Assembly (NCBI GenBank): GCA_947632315.1 | Contig: CANROV010000119.1 | Span: 1-6,185, forward strand | Length of the DNA stretch: 6,185 nucleotides | DNA from: Candidatus Gastranaerophilales bacterium | Lineage (GTDB): Bacteria; Cyanobacteriota; Vampirovibrionia; Gastranaerophilales; Gastranaerophilaceae | Direction of reading: 5' to 3' | Part shown: piece by piece, positions 1 through 5,411 of the stretch | Numbering within the stretch: position 1 is the first letter of the stretch | Layout: every line of letters begins with the position of its first letter | The notes under the pieces: generated by a model | What the model saw: only the letters and a program-made list of their open reading frames with translations | What the model was told of the DNA's origin: nothing | Databases searched by the model: none | Program-made: the position numbers and the translations under genes

Positions 1-986
1 ACTAAACCTGAAAATATCTTTCCTACATCAAGTCTTAATAGCGGTAATTGCCACATGGCACTCATAGCCTTTGCAGTCATTGACTTTCCACACCCTGCGA
101 CACCCGTAATTAATACTCCCTTTGGTGCAGGTAAATTATAATCCTTTTGTGCCTTACCAAGCCAAGAATTATTGCGTTTAGTTAGCCATTTTTTCATATT
201 CTCTAACCCACCTACATCATCAATATTTACTGTAGTTTTAATAAATTCAAGTATTCCTGTCTTTTTAATTACTTGGCATTTTTCTTCAAGAATAATATCA
301 AGTTCTTTAACTGTTAATTGTCCTTTCGTAACCATAGCACGAGCAAAGGCATTTTCGGCTTCTTGTAATGTAAGCCCTTGGGCTGCTTTACATAGTAATT
401 CTTTGCCATTTTCATCAAGGTCAATAAGTATTCCAGACCCTTCATTCATATCAAGCATTTCATTTAATAGGCTTTTAAGTTCATCTAAGGTAGGTAAATC
501 AAAATCAACTACTGTAATGTCTTTTTGTAAATCATTCGGTAATACAAGAGAAGGTGCAAGTATTACTACGTTCTTTGAACATTCAGCATTTTTTAGTGAC
601 CCTGCCACATCTCTAATTTTTCTAATGAAGTTATAATCAGCATTTCTGCCTTGTATCCCAAGAAATACATGAGCATCTTTTAATATCATAATTGCCGGTT
701 TATTATAACTGTCTATAAAATTCAATGCTTCTATAGGATTTTCAGCATTATTAACGTGTTCTTGACCTGTTGCAAGCAGTTTGTTTAAGCCTTCTGTAGC
801 ACTCCATACAAAAATATCTCTTTTGCTTTTTATTGCTTTTGTATTACTAGCAATCTTTGAAATAAGTTCAATAACCCTTATTTCTTCCCAAGTGGGAATA
901 TACACAAAACTAAATCTTGCTTTAAATAAGTTTGTTAAATATTGCTCTGTTTTTTTAATGCCTTCCAATACTTCTGTCTTTGCCAT
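1..986 (-). CDS. Ycf46-family AAA+ ATPase (3' end beyond window)
   Basis: The first 328 codons of a larger AAA+ ATPase are present; the rest lies beyond the left edge. Residues about 23-42 (ARFSFVYIPTWEEIRVIELI) and the later IFVWSATEGL, AIMILKDAH, LPTLDELKSLL and GLTLQEAENAFARA blocks match my recollection of the N-terminal half of the Ycf46 family (COG0464-type). It looks like a degenerate AAA-like module without a Walker A. The canonical AAA module follows: DVGGLENMKKWL, then Walker A GVAGCGKS at residues 295-302. Walker B, sensor and arginine finger would lie outside the window. The ATG is preceded by GAGG with a 6-base spacer, inside the end of the radical SAM gene, and only 3 bases separate the two genes, so translation is probably coupled. 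The family presumably remodels a protein or complex in the cytoplasm; its substrate is unknown to me. Family assignment is firm, role is not. Confidence 0.9.
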   Translation of the reverse strand, partial: MAKTEVLEGIKKTEQYLTNLFKARFSFVYIPTWEEIRVIELISKIASNTKAIKSKRDIFVWSATEGLNKLLATGQEHVNNAENPIEALNFIDSYNKPAIMILKDAHVFLGIQGRNADYNFIRKIRDVAGSLKNAECSKNVVILAPSLVLPNDLQKDITVVDFDLPTLDELKSLLNEMLDMNEGSGILIDLDENGKELLCKAAQGLTLQEAENAFARAMVTKGQLTVKELDIILEEKCQVIKKTGILEFIKTTVNIDDVGGLENMKKWLTKRNNSWLGKAQKDYNLPAPKGVLITGVAGCGKSMTAKAMSAMWQLPLLRLDVGKIFSGL

Positions 987-989
987 GTA

Positions 990-1568
990 TTACCTCGCTA
1001 ATTCTGATAACTTACTAAAATCACCCATTCCGGTCATAATAATTTTGTTATCGGGATTTATTCTAACTTCAATTTTGTTTTTATACTCTGTTATTACTGA
1101 TTCATTGTACCTGTCGGTTAAAAAATAATAATTCTGATTACTTGAACCGACCCAAGCACGTGAATAATCGGTTTTGTCCTGCTCATATCTGCCGTCTATC
1201 AGAATATCCACATACTTAATTACCTCTTGAAAATCCGCATTGTTTTCAAGGTATTTAAATTCATTTCCCGTAAAAAGAATAACGGACAGCCCAAGTTCTT
1301 GAACTGCCTTGCTTATCTCTATTACAGCCTTTATTTGTTCTGTTGGCTCACCGCCTAACCAAGTTATACCTTCAATTTTATCTTTATATGATTTAATTAA
1401 TTCAATAAAATCAATTACTTTATAGGCTGTACCGCCGTCAAAATTCCACATGTGAGAGTTCGCACAACCCTTACAATGAATAGAACAGCCTTGTACCCAT
1501 ATTGCAAAACGTGTTCCAACACCTTCGACATCTGTTATAGGAATATATGAATTTATCCTAATGTCCAT
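990..1568 (-). CDS. NrdG-like radical SAM / 4Fe-4S single-cluster protein
   Basis: A 192-residue protein if started at the ATG at 1568. This start is chosen because GAGGAG lies 10 bases upstream (1579-1584) and because the family begins with a short strand before GVGTRFAIWVQGC; the frame is open further, to 1625, but that part lies inside the preceding gene. The radical SAM cluster motif CxxxCxxC is complete (C28, C32, C35 in CSIHCKGC), followed by the SAM-binding GGE at 72-74 (WLGGEPTEQ). Size and layout resemble the activating protein of anaerobic ribonucleotide reductase (NrdG), but no NrdD partner is in view. Placement between a DUF2997 gene and a Ycf46-type ATPase points to a different, dedicated partner. 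Expected chemistry is reductive cleavage of S-adenosylmethionine to a 5'-deoxyadenosyl radical; the target, perhaps a glycyl radical or a modification site, is inferred only. It overlaps DUF2997 by 11 bp. Confidence 0.85.
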   Translation of the reverse strand: MDIRINSYIPITDVEGVGTRFAIWVQGCSIHCKGCANSHMWNFDGGTAYKVIDFIELIKSYKDKIEGITWLGGEPTEQIKAVIEISKAVQELGLSVILFTGNEFKYLENNADFQEVIKYVDILIDGRYEQDKTDYSRAWVGSSNQNYYFLTDRYNESVITEYKNKIEVRINPDNKIIMTGMGDFSKLSELAR

Positions 1569-1770
1569 TCTGCTGATACTCCTCATTCGCAAAATAAAGG
1601 TACTGTTCTGTTTCGTAGTATTCATTAGTAAATTCGGATTTAACAGTCTTTGCCCCTGTTAAGTTTTCAACTTCTTTAATGTAGTTAAGGCAAGATTTAC
1701 CTTTAATTCCTACCGTTTCCGATTCTATTCTTCCGTCAGGATATACCCTTATTTTAATTTGCTTGCTCAT
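1558..1770 (-). CDS. DUF2997 family small protein
   Basis: A 70-residue protein. The pattern IKIRVYPDGRIESETVGIKG, KSCLNYIKEVENLTG, then EFTNEYYETEQ is the one I associate with DUF2997: a short beta-hairpin N-terminus, the invariant-looking GxxGxSC segment and an acidic tyrosine-rich tail. The function of the family is unknown. In cyanobacteria it is found near DUF1257 (ycf35) and ferredoxin-like genes, so a DUF1257 gene downstream of the ATPase, beyond the left edge, would not be surprising (inference). It is the first gene of the leftward operon and its 3' end overlaps the radical SAM start. A Shine-Dalgarno-like AAGGG lies about 10 bases before the ATG. The single conserved cysteine beside a 4Fe-4S protein makes a redox or substrate role conceivable, but nothing in the sequence proves it. 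Confidence 0.75.
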   Translation of the reverse strand: MSKQIKIRVYPDGRIESETVGIKGKSCLNYIKEVENLTGAKTVKSEFTNEYYETEQYLYFANEEYQQNGH

Positions 1771-1910
1771 AATCTAAACACCCTTTTTTCATCATAATAG
1801 TTATTTTGATGAATAAGTCTTTAAATGGGCATAAAATATAAGTATTAACGGTTATATAAATTGTTAGTATTTTATTTTATGCAACATATCAAAAAATACA
1901 TGTTCATGCT

Positions 1911-1916
1911 ATTATA
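1911..1916 (-). promoter_or_regulatory. Candidate -10 box of the DUF2997-radical SAM-ATPase operon
   Basis: A perfect TATAAT on the minus strand in the gap between the nuclease and DUF2997 genes. No good -35 is seen at 17 bp (CTGTTG, part of the 26-bp repeat at 1932-1957). If used, it gives a leader of roughly 130-140 nt before the DUF2997 start. I see no recognisable riboswitch fold in that leader. A second possible -35, TTGATA at 1887-1892, has only a poor -10. Confidence 0.35.
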
Positions 1917-1928
1917 TAAGTGTAAGAT

Positions 1929-2459
1929 TTATACAACAGTATAATTATTCTGTTGCATTGGCATTTGTTGTAAATTGCTTGTATCCTTTTGTTTATGGCA
2001 TTTGCATTTGGGATTGAAACAATGCCTACTGTCGTTAAGATGTAGAATATCGTCTGTTACGTACTTTGTATCGAATTTGTACTTTTTGCCAAGTCTTTGA
2101 ACCCGTTTATAGTACACCATTTGTGTCTTAGGTTCATCAAGAATAAGAACAACCATAGGCTTTTTACCTGTCATTATGCTGTAATGTAAAGCCTGTCCAA
2201 TGCTTTCATGCCATTTATTAGCAAAATCAAATTCTACCGCATGTGTTTTTGTTAAACAGTCTACACGTGTAAAATCTTCATTTTCATATTCCATAATTCC
2301 GTTATGTGCTTTACACCAAGCCTGTTGATAGCTTTCTTCATTATGGTCGTGATGAACATGTTTCCACCCCAAATCACAGGTTTCATAAGTGAATGGATAT
2401 GAAAATGCGATTAAAGGAATTGATAATAATATCGGTATAAAAAATAATTTATTTCTCAA
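1929..2459 (-). CDS. Exported PD-(D/E)xK nuclease-like protein
   Basis: A 176-residue protein starting at TTG. Residues 1-20 form a signal peptide: basic MRNK, hydrophobic core FFIPILLSIPLIAF, and an AFS cleavage context, with no lipobox. The mature part has a conserved-looking core: AWCKAHNG at 47-54, RVDCLTKTHAVEFDF at 65-79, KW at 82-83, IGQALHY at 87-93 and KPMVVLIL at 100-107. D67, E76-x-D78 and Q89-x3-Y93 fit a PD-(D/E)xK nuclease core with a RecB-type QxxxY motif, though the expected lysine is displaced. I recall similar short exported proteins with THAIEFDFA in proteobacteria, all uncharacterised. Oddities are a His-rich HVHHDH near the mature N-terminus and a C-terminal C147-x4-C152-x-C154-H155 cluster that could bind metal. 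The TTG start is supported by the signal peptide; AGAGAGG lies upstream but 14 bases away. The last codons overlap the repeat at 1932-1957. Nuclease activity is inferred. Confidence 0.7.
   Translation of the reverse strand: MRNKLFFIPILLSIPLIAFSYPFTYETCDLGWKHVHHDHNEESYQQAWCKAHNGIMEYENEDFTRVDCLTKTHAVEFDFANKWHESIGQALHYSIMTGKKPMVVLILDEPKTQMVYYKRVQRLGKKYKFDTKYVTDDILHLNDSRHCFNPKCKCHKQKDTSNLQQMPMQQNNYTVV
1932..1957. repeat. 26-bp inverted-repeat element, copy 1
   Basis: TACAAC, 14 bp, GTTGCA. It starts one base after the nuclease stop codon and covers its last codons, and lies just upstream of the candidate operon promoter at 1911. With arms of 10 bp and a 6-bp centre, the arms match at 8 of 10 positions. 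Its right half TATTCTGTTGCA is identical to that of copy 3 (12 bp). Confidence 0.6.
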
Positions 2460-2473
2460 ATCTGCAATAATTA

Positions 2474-2480
2474 CCTCTCT
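2474..2480 (-). promoter_or_regulatory. Ribosome binding site of the nuclease gene, unusually distant
   Basis: AGAGAGG on the minus strand is the only purine-rich box before the TTG start at 2459, 14 bases away. An ATT codon in frame (2466-2468) sits closer to the box but would be a very rare start. No ATG or GTG lies in frame before the stop codon at 2487-2489. Confidence 0.4.
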
Positions 2481-2489
2481 TAGCTTTTA

Positions 2490-2515
2490 TGCACCGCTTT
2501 ATTTATTTTGGTGCA
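2490..2515. repeat. 26-bp inverted-repeat element, copy 2 (variant)
   Basis: TGCACC, 14 bp, GGTGCA; the perfect inversion extends to 8 bp per arm (2488-2495 and 2510-2517). Same spacing as the three other copies, with CC/GG instead of AC/GT at the inner end of the half-sites. It lies immediately upstream of the nuclease ribosome binding site. Confidence 0.5.
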
Positions 2516-2522
2516 TATTCTC

Positions 2523-2566
2523 GCTGATTATTGCAAATAGTGTTTTGATGATTTGCAAATATCAGC
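2523..2566. repeat. Imperfect inverted repeat, 16-bp arms
   Basis: Arms 2523-2538 and 2551-2566 match at 14 of 16 positions around a 12-base loop. As RNA or single-stranded DNA it would fold into a stem with a 2-bp internal mismatch. The inner TTGCAAATA also recurs directly at 2531 and 2553, 22 bp apart. There is no T-tract after it on either strand, so a simple terminator is unlikely. Confidence 0.55.
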
Positions 2567-2633
2567 AATTTTATGCTTTTATGCACCGTATGTTTTTAAA
2601 TAATTTATGTTATAATTAAGCAATAATAATATA

Positions 2634-2659
2634 TGCAACCGTTTAAATATTCTGTTGCA
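2634..2659. repeat. 26-bp inverted-repeat element, copy 3
   Basis: TGCAAC, 14 bp, GTTGCA with perfect half-sites. It lies 26 bp beyond the recombinase stop codon. It matches copy 1 at 22 of 26 positions in the same orientation, so the two bracket the nuclease gene and its upstream region as direct repeats 702 bp apart. Confidence 0.65.
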
Positions 2660-2685
2660 CTTTAATACGGTGCATTTTCGCCATT

Positions 2686-3252
2686 TTATAATTCAAAATT
2701 AATATACGATTCGTCTAATTCTTCTTGTGCTATGCCGATATATCGCATGGTTATTGACGGTGAACTATGATTAAATATTTTCTGTAAAAGTGCCACGTCA
2801 TTATTCTGTTTGTAGTGGTGATATCCGAAGGTCTTTCTCATAGTGTGAGTGCCGACATTTACGGGTATATTCAAATTTTTACATACGTCATTTATAAAAC
2901 GATAAACTTGCGACCTATGTAATCTTTTATGCTTTTTACCTACAAATAACGGTTCTTCACCAGTAGTTGAATAATATTTTTTCTCACGTTCAATTAGGTA
3001 TGCTTTAATCAGCTTTTGCAATTTGTTATTCAAGGGAAATCTTTTATATTTCTTTGTTTTCTTTTCAACAACTTCAACGTATTGCTTGTTTTTAACACTT
3101 TCAACATTTAACCCTAAAATATCGGATATTCTTAACCCTGTATTTGTTCCAAATGCCCATATAAGCTGATTGCGAAGGCTATGCTTTGCCAAATACTTTT
3201 CAATGGCTTCTACGTCTTTTTTGTTTCTAATCGGTTCTACTAAATTTTTCAT
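2686..3252 (-). CDS. Short tyrosine recombinase/integrase
   Basis: A 188-residue site-specific recombinase of the phage-integrase family. All catalytic positions are visible: R41 in TGLRISDIL, a lysine in the KTKKYKRF beta-hairpin (65-72), H136-x-x-R139 in HTMRKTF, H162 in NHSSPSITM, and the nucleophile Y171 in MRYIG. It forms a covalent phosphotyrosine link to DNA and exchanges strands between two sites. The usual N-terminal core-binding (SAM-like) domain is essentially absent: only about 30 residues precede the catalytic fold. That is the size class of FimB/FimE-type inversion enzymes and small plasmid or phage resolvases, not of full integrases of 300-400 residues. AAGGAA lies about 8 bases before the ATG. 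Repeat copies 3 and 4 lie close to its two ends, which suggests they are its targets or that it controls itself through them. Family certain, substrate unknown. Confidence 0.92.
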   Translation of the reverse strand: MKNLVEPIRNKKDVEAIEKYLAKHSLRNQLIWAFGTNTGLRISDILGLNVESVKNKQYVEVVEKKTKKYKRFPLNNKLQKLIKAYLIEREKKYYSTTGEEPLFVGKKHKRLHRSQVYRFINDVCKNLNIPVNVGTHTMRKTFGYHHYKQNNDVALLQKIFNHSSPSITMRYIGIAQEELDESYINFEL

Positions 3253-3268
3253 TGTTTATATTCCTTTC

Positions 3269-3294
3269 TACAACGTATTGTATTAACCGTTGCA
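3269..3294. repeat. 26-bp inverted-repeat element, copy 4
   Basis: TACAAC, 14 bp, GTTGCA, located 17 bp upstream of the recombinase ATG. It contains a TACAAT on the minus strand (3278-3283) that could be the recombinase -10, so a protein bound here could control that gene. A degenerate relative of its right half, GTATTAACGGTT (11 of 12), is at 1842-1853. Confidence 0.55.
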
Positions 3295-3378
3295 TATAAG
3301 AATGTAAGTAATGAATATAAGCTATTCAAATAAAATTAGTTTTTATAAAAAAACAATGCCGGAAAAATCTTATGTCTG

Positions 3379-3387
3379 TGATATAAT
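3379..3387 (+). promoter_or_regulatory. Extended -10 promoter of the Abi gene, probable leaderless start
   Basis: TG, one base, then a perfect TATAAT (3382-3387). There is no convincing -35. Transcription would start about 6-7 bases after the box, that is at or next to the ATG at 3394, and no Shine-Dalgarno sequence lies between, so the mRNA is probably leaderless. Confidence 0.65.
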
Positions 3388-3393
3388 CAGCTT

Positions 3394-4074
3394 ATGGCAA
3401 TTACAAAAGATGAATTAGAAAAATTTGCAAGTACAATAAGTGTTGAACGATTATTATCATTCCAACAGTCAAAGGATGATACAATCGATATTTTGATTGA
3501 ACGCTACAAAACAAATGTTCGTATATCACAAGCTCTTTATCCTGAATTGTCAGTACTTGAAGTAACATTACGAAATGCCATTGATACAACACTAAAAAGC
3601 TGTATATCCAAAACATGGCTTGAAGATGAGATTAAACAGCAGAATATTTTGACCAGCCATGAATATTCAAAATTAGTTGAAGTCTACAATGATACAAAAA
3701 AAGAATATTCAAACAGGGATTTTACAATAGGTAAGGTTATAGCAAATCTTAATTTTGGCTTTTGGACTAATTTATGTTCTAAGTGGTATTCTTCAAATAT
3801 ATGGAATAAAGGCTGTTGCTTTAAAGGGGTATTTGTAAATTATCCAAGTAATGCAAATAATATTGGTGCAATAGCAATAAAATTACGTTTGATAAGAAGG
3901 TTTAGAAATAGGATATTTCACTACGAACCTATATTTAAAAAGCCACAGAATACTTTAAAAATGTACAATGAAATAATGGAAATGATAAGCTATCTTCCTT
4001 CTGATAGTGCAGATGTGCTAAACGATACTTCAATATTCCTTAACACATATAATCAAGAAATGGCAATCAAATAA
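3394..4074 (+). CDS. Abi-family abortive infection protein (HEPN RNase-like)
   Basis: A 226-residue cytoplasmic protein, the only rightward gene in the window. It shows the Abi-like (Abi_2/AbiD-AbiF type) signature in order: ERYKTNVRISQALYPELSVLEVTLRNAID at 36-64, IANLNFGFWTNL at 116-127, and LIRRFRNRIFHYEPIF at 166-181. R171-N172-x3-H176 is the RNxxxH motif of HEPN ribonucleases, so the protein may cleave RNA to stop phage growth at the cost of the host cell; this role is taken from the family, not shown here. Length is at the short end of the family. The ATG directly follows an extended -10 box without a ribosome binding site, suggesting leaderless translation. No antitoxin-sized gene adjoins it. 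It diverges from the recombinase over a 141-bp gap, a common place for cargo in mobile elements. Confidence 0.85.
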   Translation: MAITKDELEKFASTISVERLLSFQQSKDDTIDILIERYKTNVRISQALYPELSVLEVTLRNAIDTTLKSCISKTWLEDEIKQQNILTSHEYSKLVEVYNDTKKEYSNRDFTIGKVIANLNFGFWTNLCSKWYSSNIWNKGCCFKGVFVNYPSNANNIGAIAIKLRLIRRFRNRIFHYEPIFKKPQNTLKMYNEIMEMISYLPSDSADVLNDTSIFLNTYNQEMAIK

Positions 4075-4124
4075 CAAAAAAACCTAAAGCACTATGTGAA
4101 ATCACAGGAAGTGTTCTTTAGGTT
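4075..4124 (-). terminator. Hairpin terminator between convergent genes
   Basis: AACCTAAAG-CAC (4081-4092) pairs with GTG-TT-CTTTAGGTT (4111-4124) with a two-base bulge, and an inner TGTGAAATCACA folds further. Read leftwards the stem is followed by a run of T (4075-4082 complement), a good intrinsic terminator for the operon ending at 4335. Read rightwards it lies just after the Abi stop codon but has only a weak T-tract, so it may be bidirectional. Confidence 0.65.
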
Positions 4125-4204
4125 ATCCATTAATATTATTTACTATAATTCAATATTTGTCAACCCTTGAAACCAAGTTTATTACCATATTGTTACTTTG
4201 GCTA

Positions 4205-4216
4205 ATTGTATACAAT
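4205..4216. promoter_or_regulatory. 12-bp perfect palindrome, possible operator
   Basis: ATTGTATACAAT in the 210-bp gap between the hairpin and the replication-like gene. No gene starts near it on the plus strand, so a binding-site role is speculative. I see nothing else recognisable in 4125-4334. Confidence 0.25.
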
Positions 4217-4334
4217 AACATTAAAACAAAATATTAAATCTGCCGGCATTAGAATCGTCAACAAGGCAAGTTTCTTGTCTGCATGGTATAAAGTTATATT
4301 CAAATATGCCCCATTGCTTTAAATGTCAACAAAA

Positions 4335-5411
4335 TCAAGCATTTTGTCCTTGAATAAATTTGTTATACATTTCTCTATATAAATTGGTATTTGTTCTTTG
4401 TAATTTTGCTTTGTTATTTCTAAAAATTTGACCTAAATTAAAAGAATCATATAAAAGTTCTAAAGTTATTAAATCACTATCATTAAGTAATTCTGCGAAT
4501 GCTTTTTTATAACTTGTTAATTCTGCTTGTGGTTCATAAGGTAATTTATAAAAAACTACGTCTTGTAATTCTTTTGTATAAAATTCATCTAATTTTGCGT
4601 AAAGTTCTTTTTTACGTAATAAATCAATAATAGTTGCTATTGTTAAACTATCCTGTTCAGACTTTGGATTTATAAATTTTTCTATTAGTTTAATTTTATC
4701 TTTATATCTGTATTGTAATTCACATCGTAAAAGATTTAAATTTGAAATATTTAAGATAGAATTATTTTCTATTTTGTATCCGCCGTGTGAACTTATGTTC
4801 ATTATTTCATCATCTGTTAAGGGATATTTTAATGTTATTATACCTTTATTTGCTTTGTTCAATAATTCTTGGGTTTTATCATAAAAAATAAAAACCCTAT
4901 CACCAATAATATCATTTTTATGAGTATCACGTTTAGGTGTCGACAGTCTTAGAGTTGAATTTATTGCATTTGATGAAATCAAAGTAGATATAAACCTTTT
5001 CTTTAAAGGATAATCAGCTAAAAATTGTATATAATCAAGAGGTCTATTATCAGTTATTATATTTTTAGTCAGATGAATCCAAGTAATATTGGCGGATTCG
5101 TACATCCTTCTGTTTTTATCAAACCCTAACTTCTTAAAAAGGTTCAATAACCATTTTTCTGACGGCATTTCTAAATTTGTATCGGTATATATGGCTTTGT
5201 CATTAGGTTTAAACCTCGTAGGAGTTAGGGTTATTCTTAAATACCCGTATGCTATTGTAACAGAAAATGCTTTTTTATCATAAAAATAGTCAATAAGAAT
5301 ATTTTTTAATTCTTGTTTTCTTTGTTCTGCATTTATTCTTAATTCTTCTAATATCGATATAGGTATATTTATCCTTAGTTTATCGATTAAGATATTACCA
5401 ACTATAGACAT
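4335..5411 (-). CDS. Probable phage/plasmid replication protein (gpII/X-like)
   Basis: A 358-residue protein without signal peptide or membrane segment. I do not recognise it with certainty, but its layout resembles rolling-circle replication initiators of the filamentous-phage gene II/X type: IDKLRINIP near the start, a strand segment LRITLTPTRF at 58-67, ITWIHLTKNI about 108-117, the basic RVFIFYDKTQELL about 170-183 (these proteins typically carry an IYDKxxE segment) and LLRCELQYRYKD about 227-238 (typically lLRxElr). The C-terminal 120 residues are helical and charged. No HUH metal motif or catalytic tyrosine could be placed with confidence. The ATG at 5411 overlaps the preceding gene by 17 bp and has AAGGG about 11 bases upstream. 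If right, this part of the window is the replication module of an element. An alternative is an unrelated DNA-binding protein. Confidence 0.5.
   Translation of the reverse strand: MSIVGNILIDKLRINIPISILEELRINAEQRKQELKNILIDYFYDKKAFSVTIAYGYLRITLTPTRFKPNDKAIYTDTNLEMPSEKWLLNLFKKLGFDKNRRMYESANITWIHLTKNIITDNRPLDYIQFLADYPLKKRFISTLISSNAINSTLRLSTPKRDTHKNDIIGDRVFIFYDKTQELLNKANKGIITLKYPLTDDEIMNISSHGGYKIENNSILNISNLNLLRCELQYRYKDKIKLIEKFINPKSEQDSLTIATIIDLLRKKELYAKLDEFYTKELQDVVFYKLPYEPQAELTSYKKAFAELLNDSDLITLELLYDSFNLGQIFRNNKAKLQRTNTNLYREMYNKFIQGQNA

Larger units (their letters stand above)
2483..2588. repeat. 14-bp direct repeat pair flanking the stem-loop
   Basis: GCTTTTATGCACCG occurs exactly at 2483-2496 and 2575-2588, 92 bp apart. 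The second copy also has an inverted partner: ATGCACCGT at 2581-2589 against ACGGTGCAT at 2667-2675, which encloses repeat copy 3. Confidence 0.7.

Noticed and set aside
172..636. Open frame of 154 codons on the plus strand
   Set aside because: It lies antisense to the Ycf46-type ATPase, whose family motifs are clear; its serine- and phenylalanine-rich product is typical of a shadow frame.
781..1128. Open frame of 115 codons on the plus strand with hydrophobic stretches
   Set aside because: It is antisense to the ATPase and radical SAM genes; the hydrophobicity comes from the AT-rich complement.
1880..1905. Possible fifth 26-bp element (TGCAAC followed 14 bp later by ATGTTC)
   Set aside because: The right half does not match GTTGCA; at most a decayed copy.
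2389..2619. Plus-strand frame of 76 codons with a membrane-like segment
   Set aside because: It overlaps the signal-peptide end of the nuclease gene on the other strand and runs through the repeat cluster; no ribosome binding site at a suitable distance and no recognisable family. Some doubt remains because its second half is not opposite a gene.
1932..2659. Classical integron attC sites
   Set aside because: The half-sites do not fit RYYYAAC/GTTRRRY, and the recombinase is too short and lacks features of an integron integrase.
3356..3418. 20-codon frame overlapping the Abi start in another frame, possible upstream ORF
   Set aside because: Its ATG lies upstream of the extended -10 box, so it would not be on the predicted mRNA, and it has no ribosome binding site.
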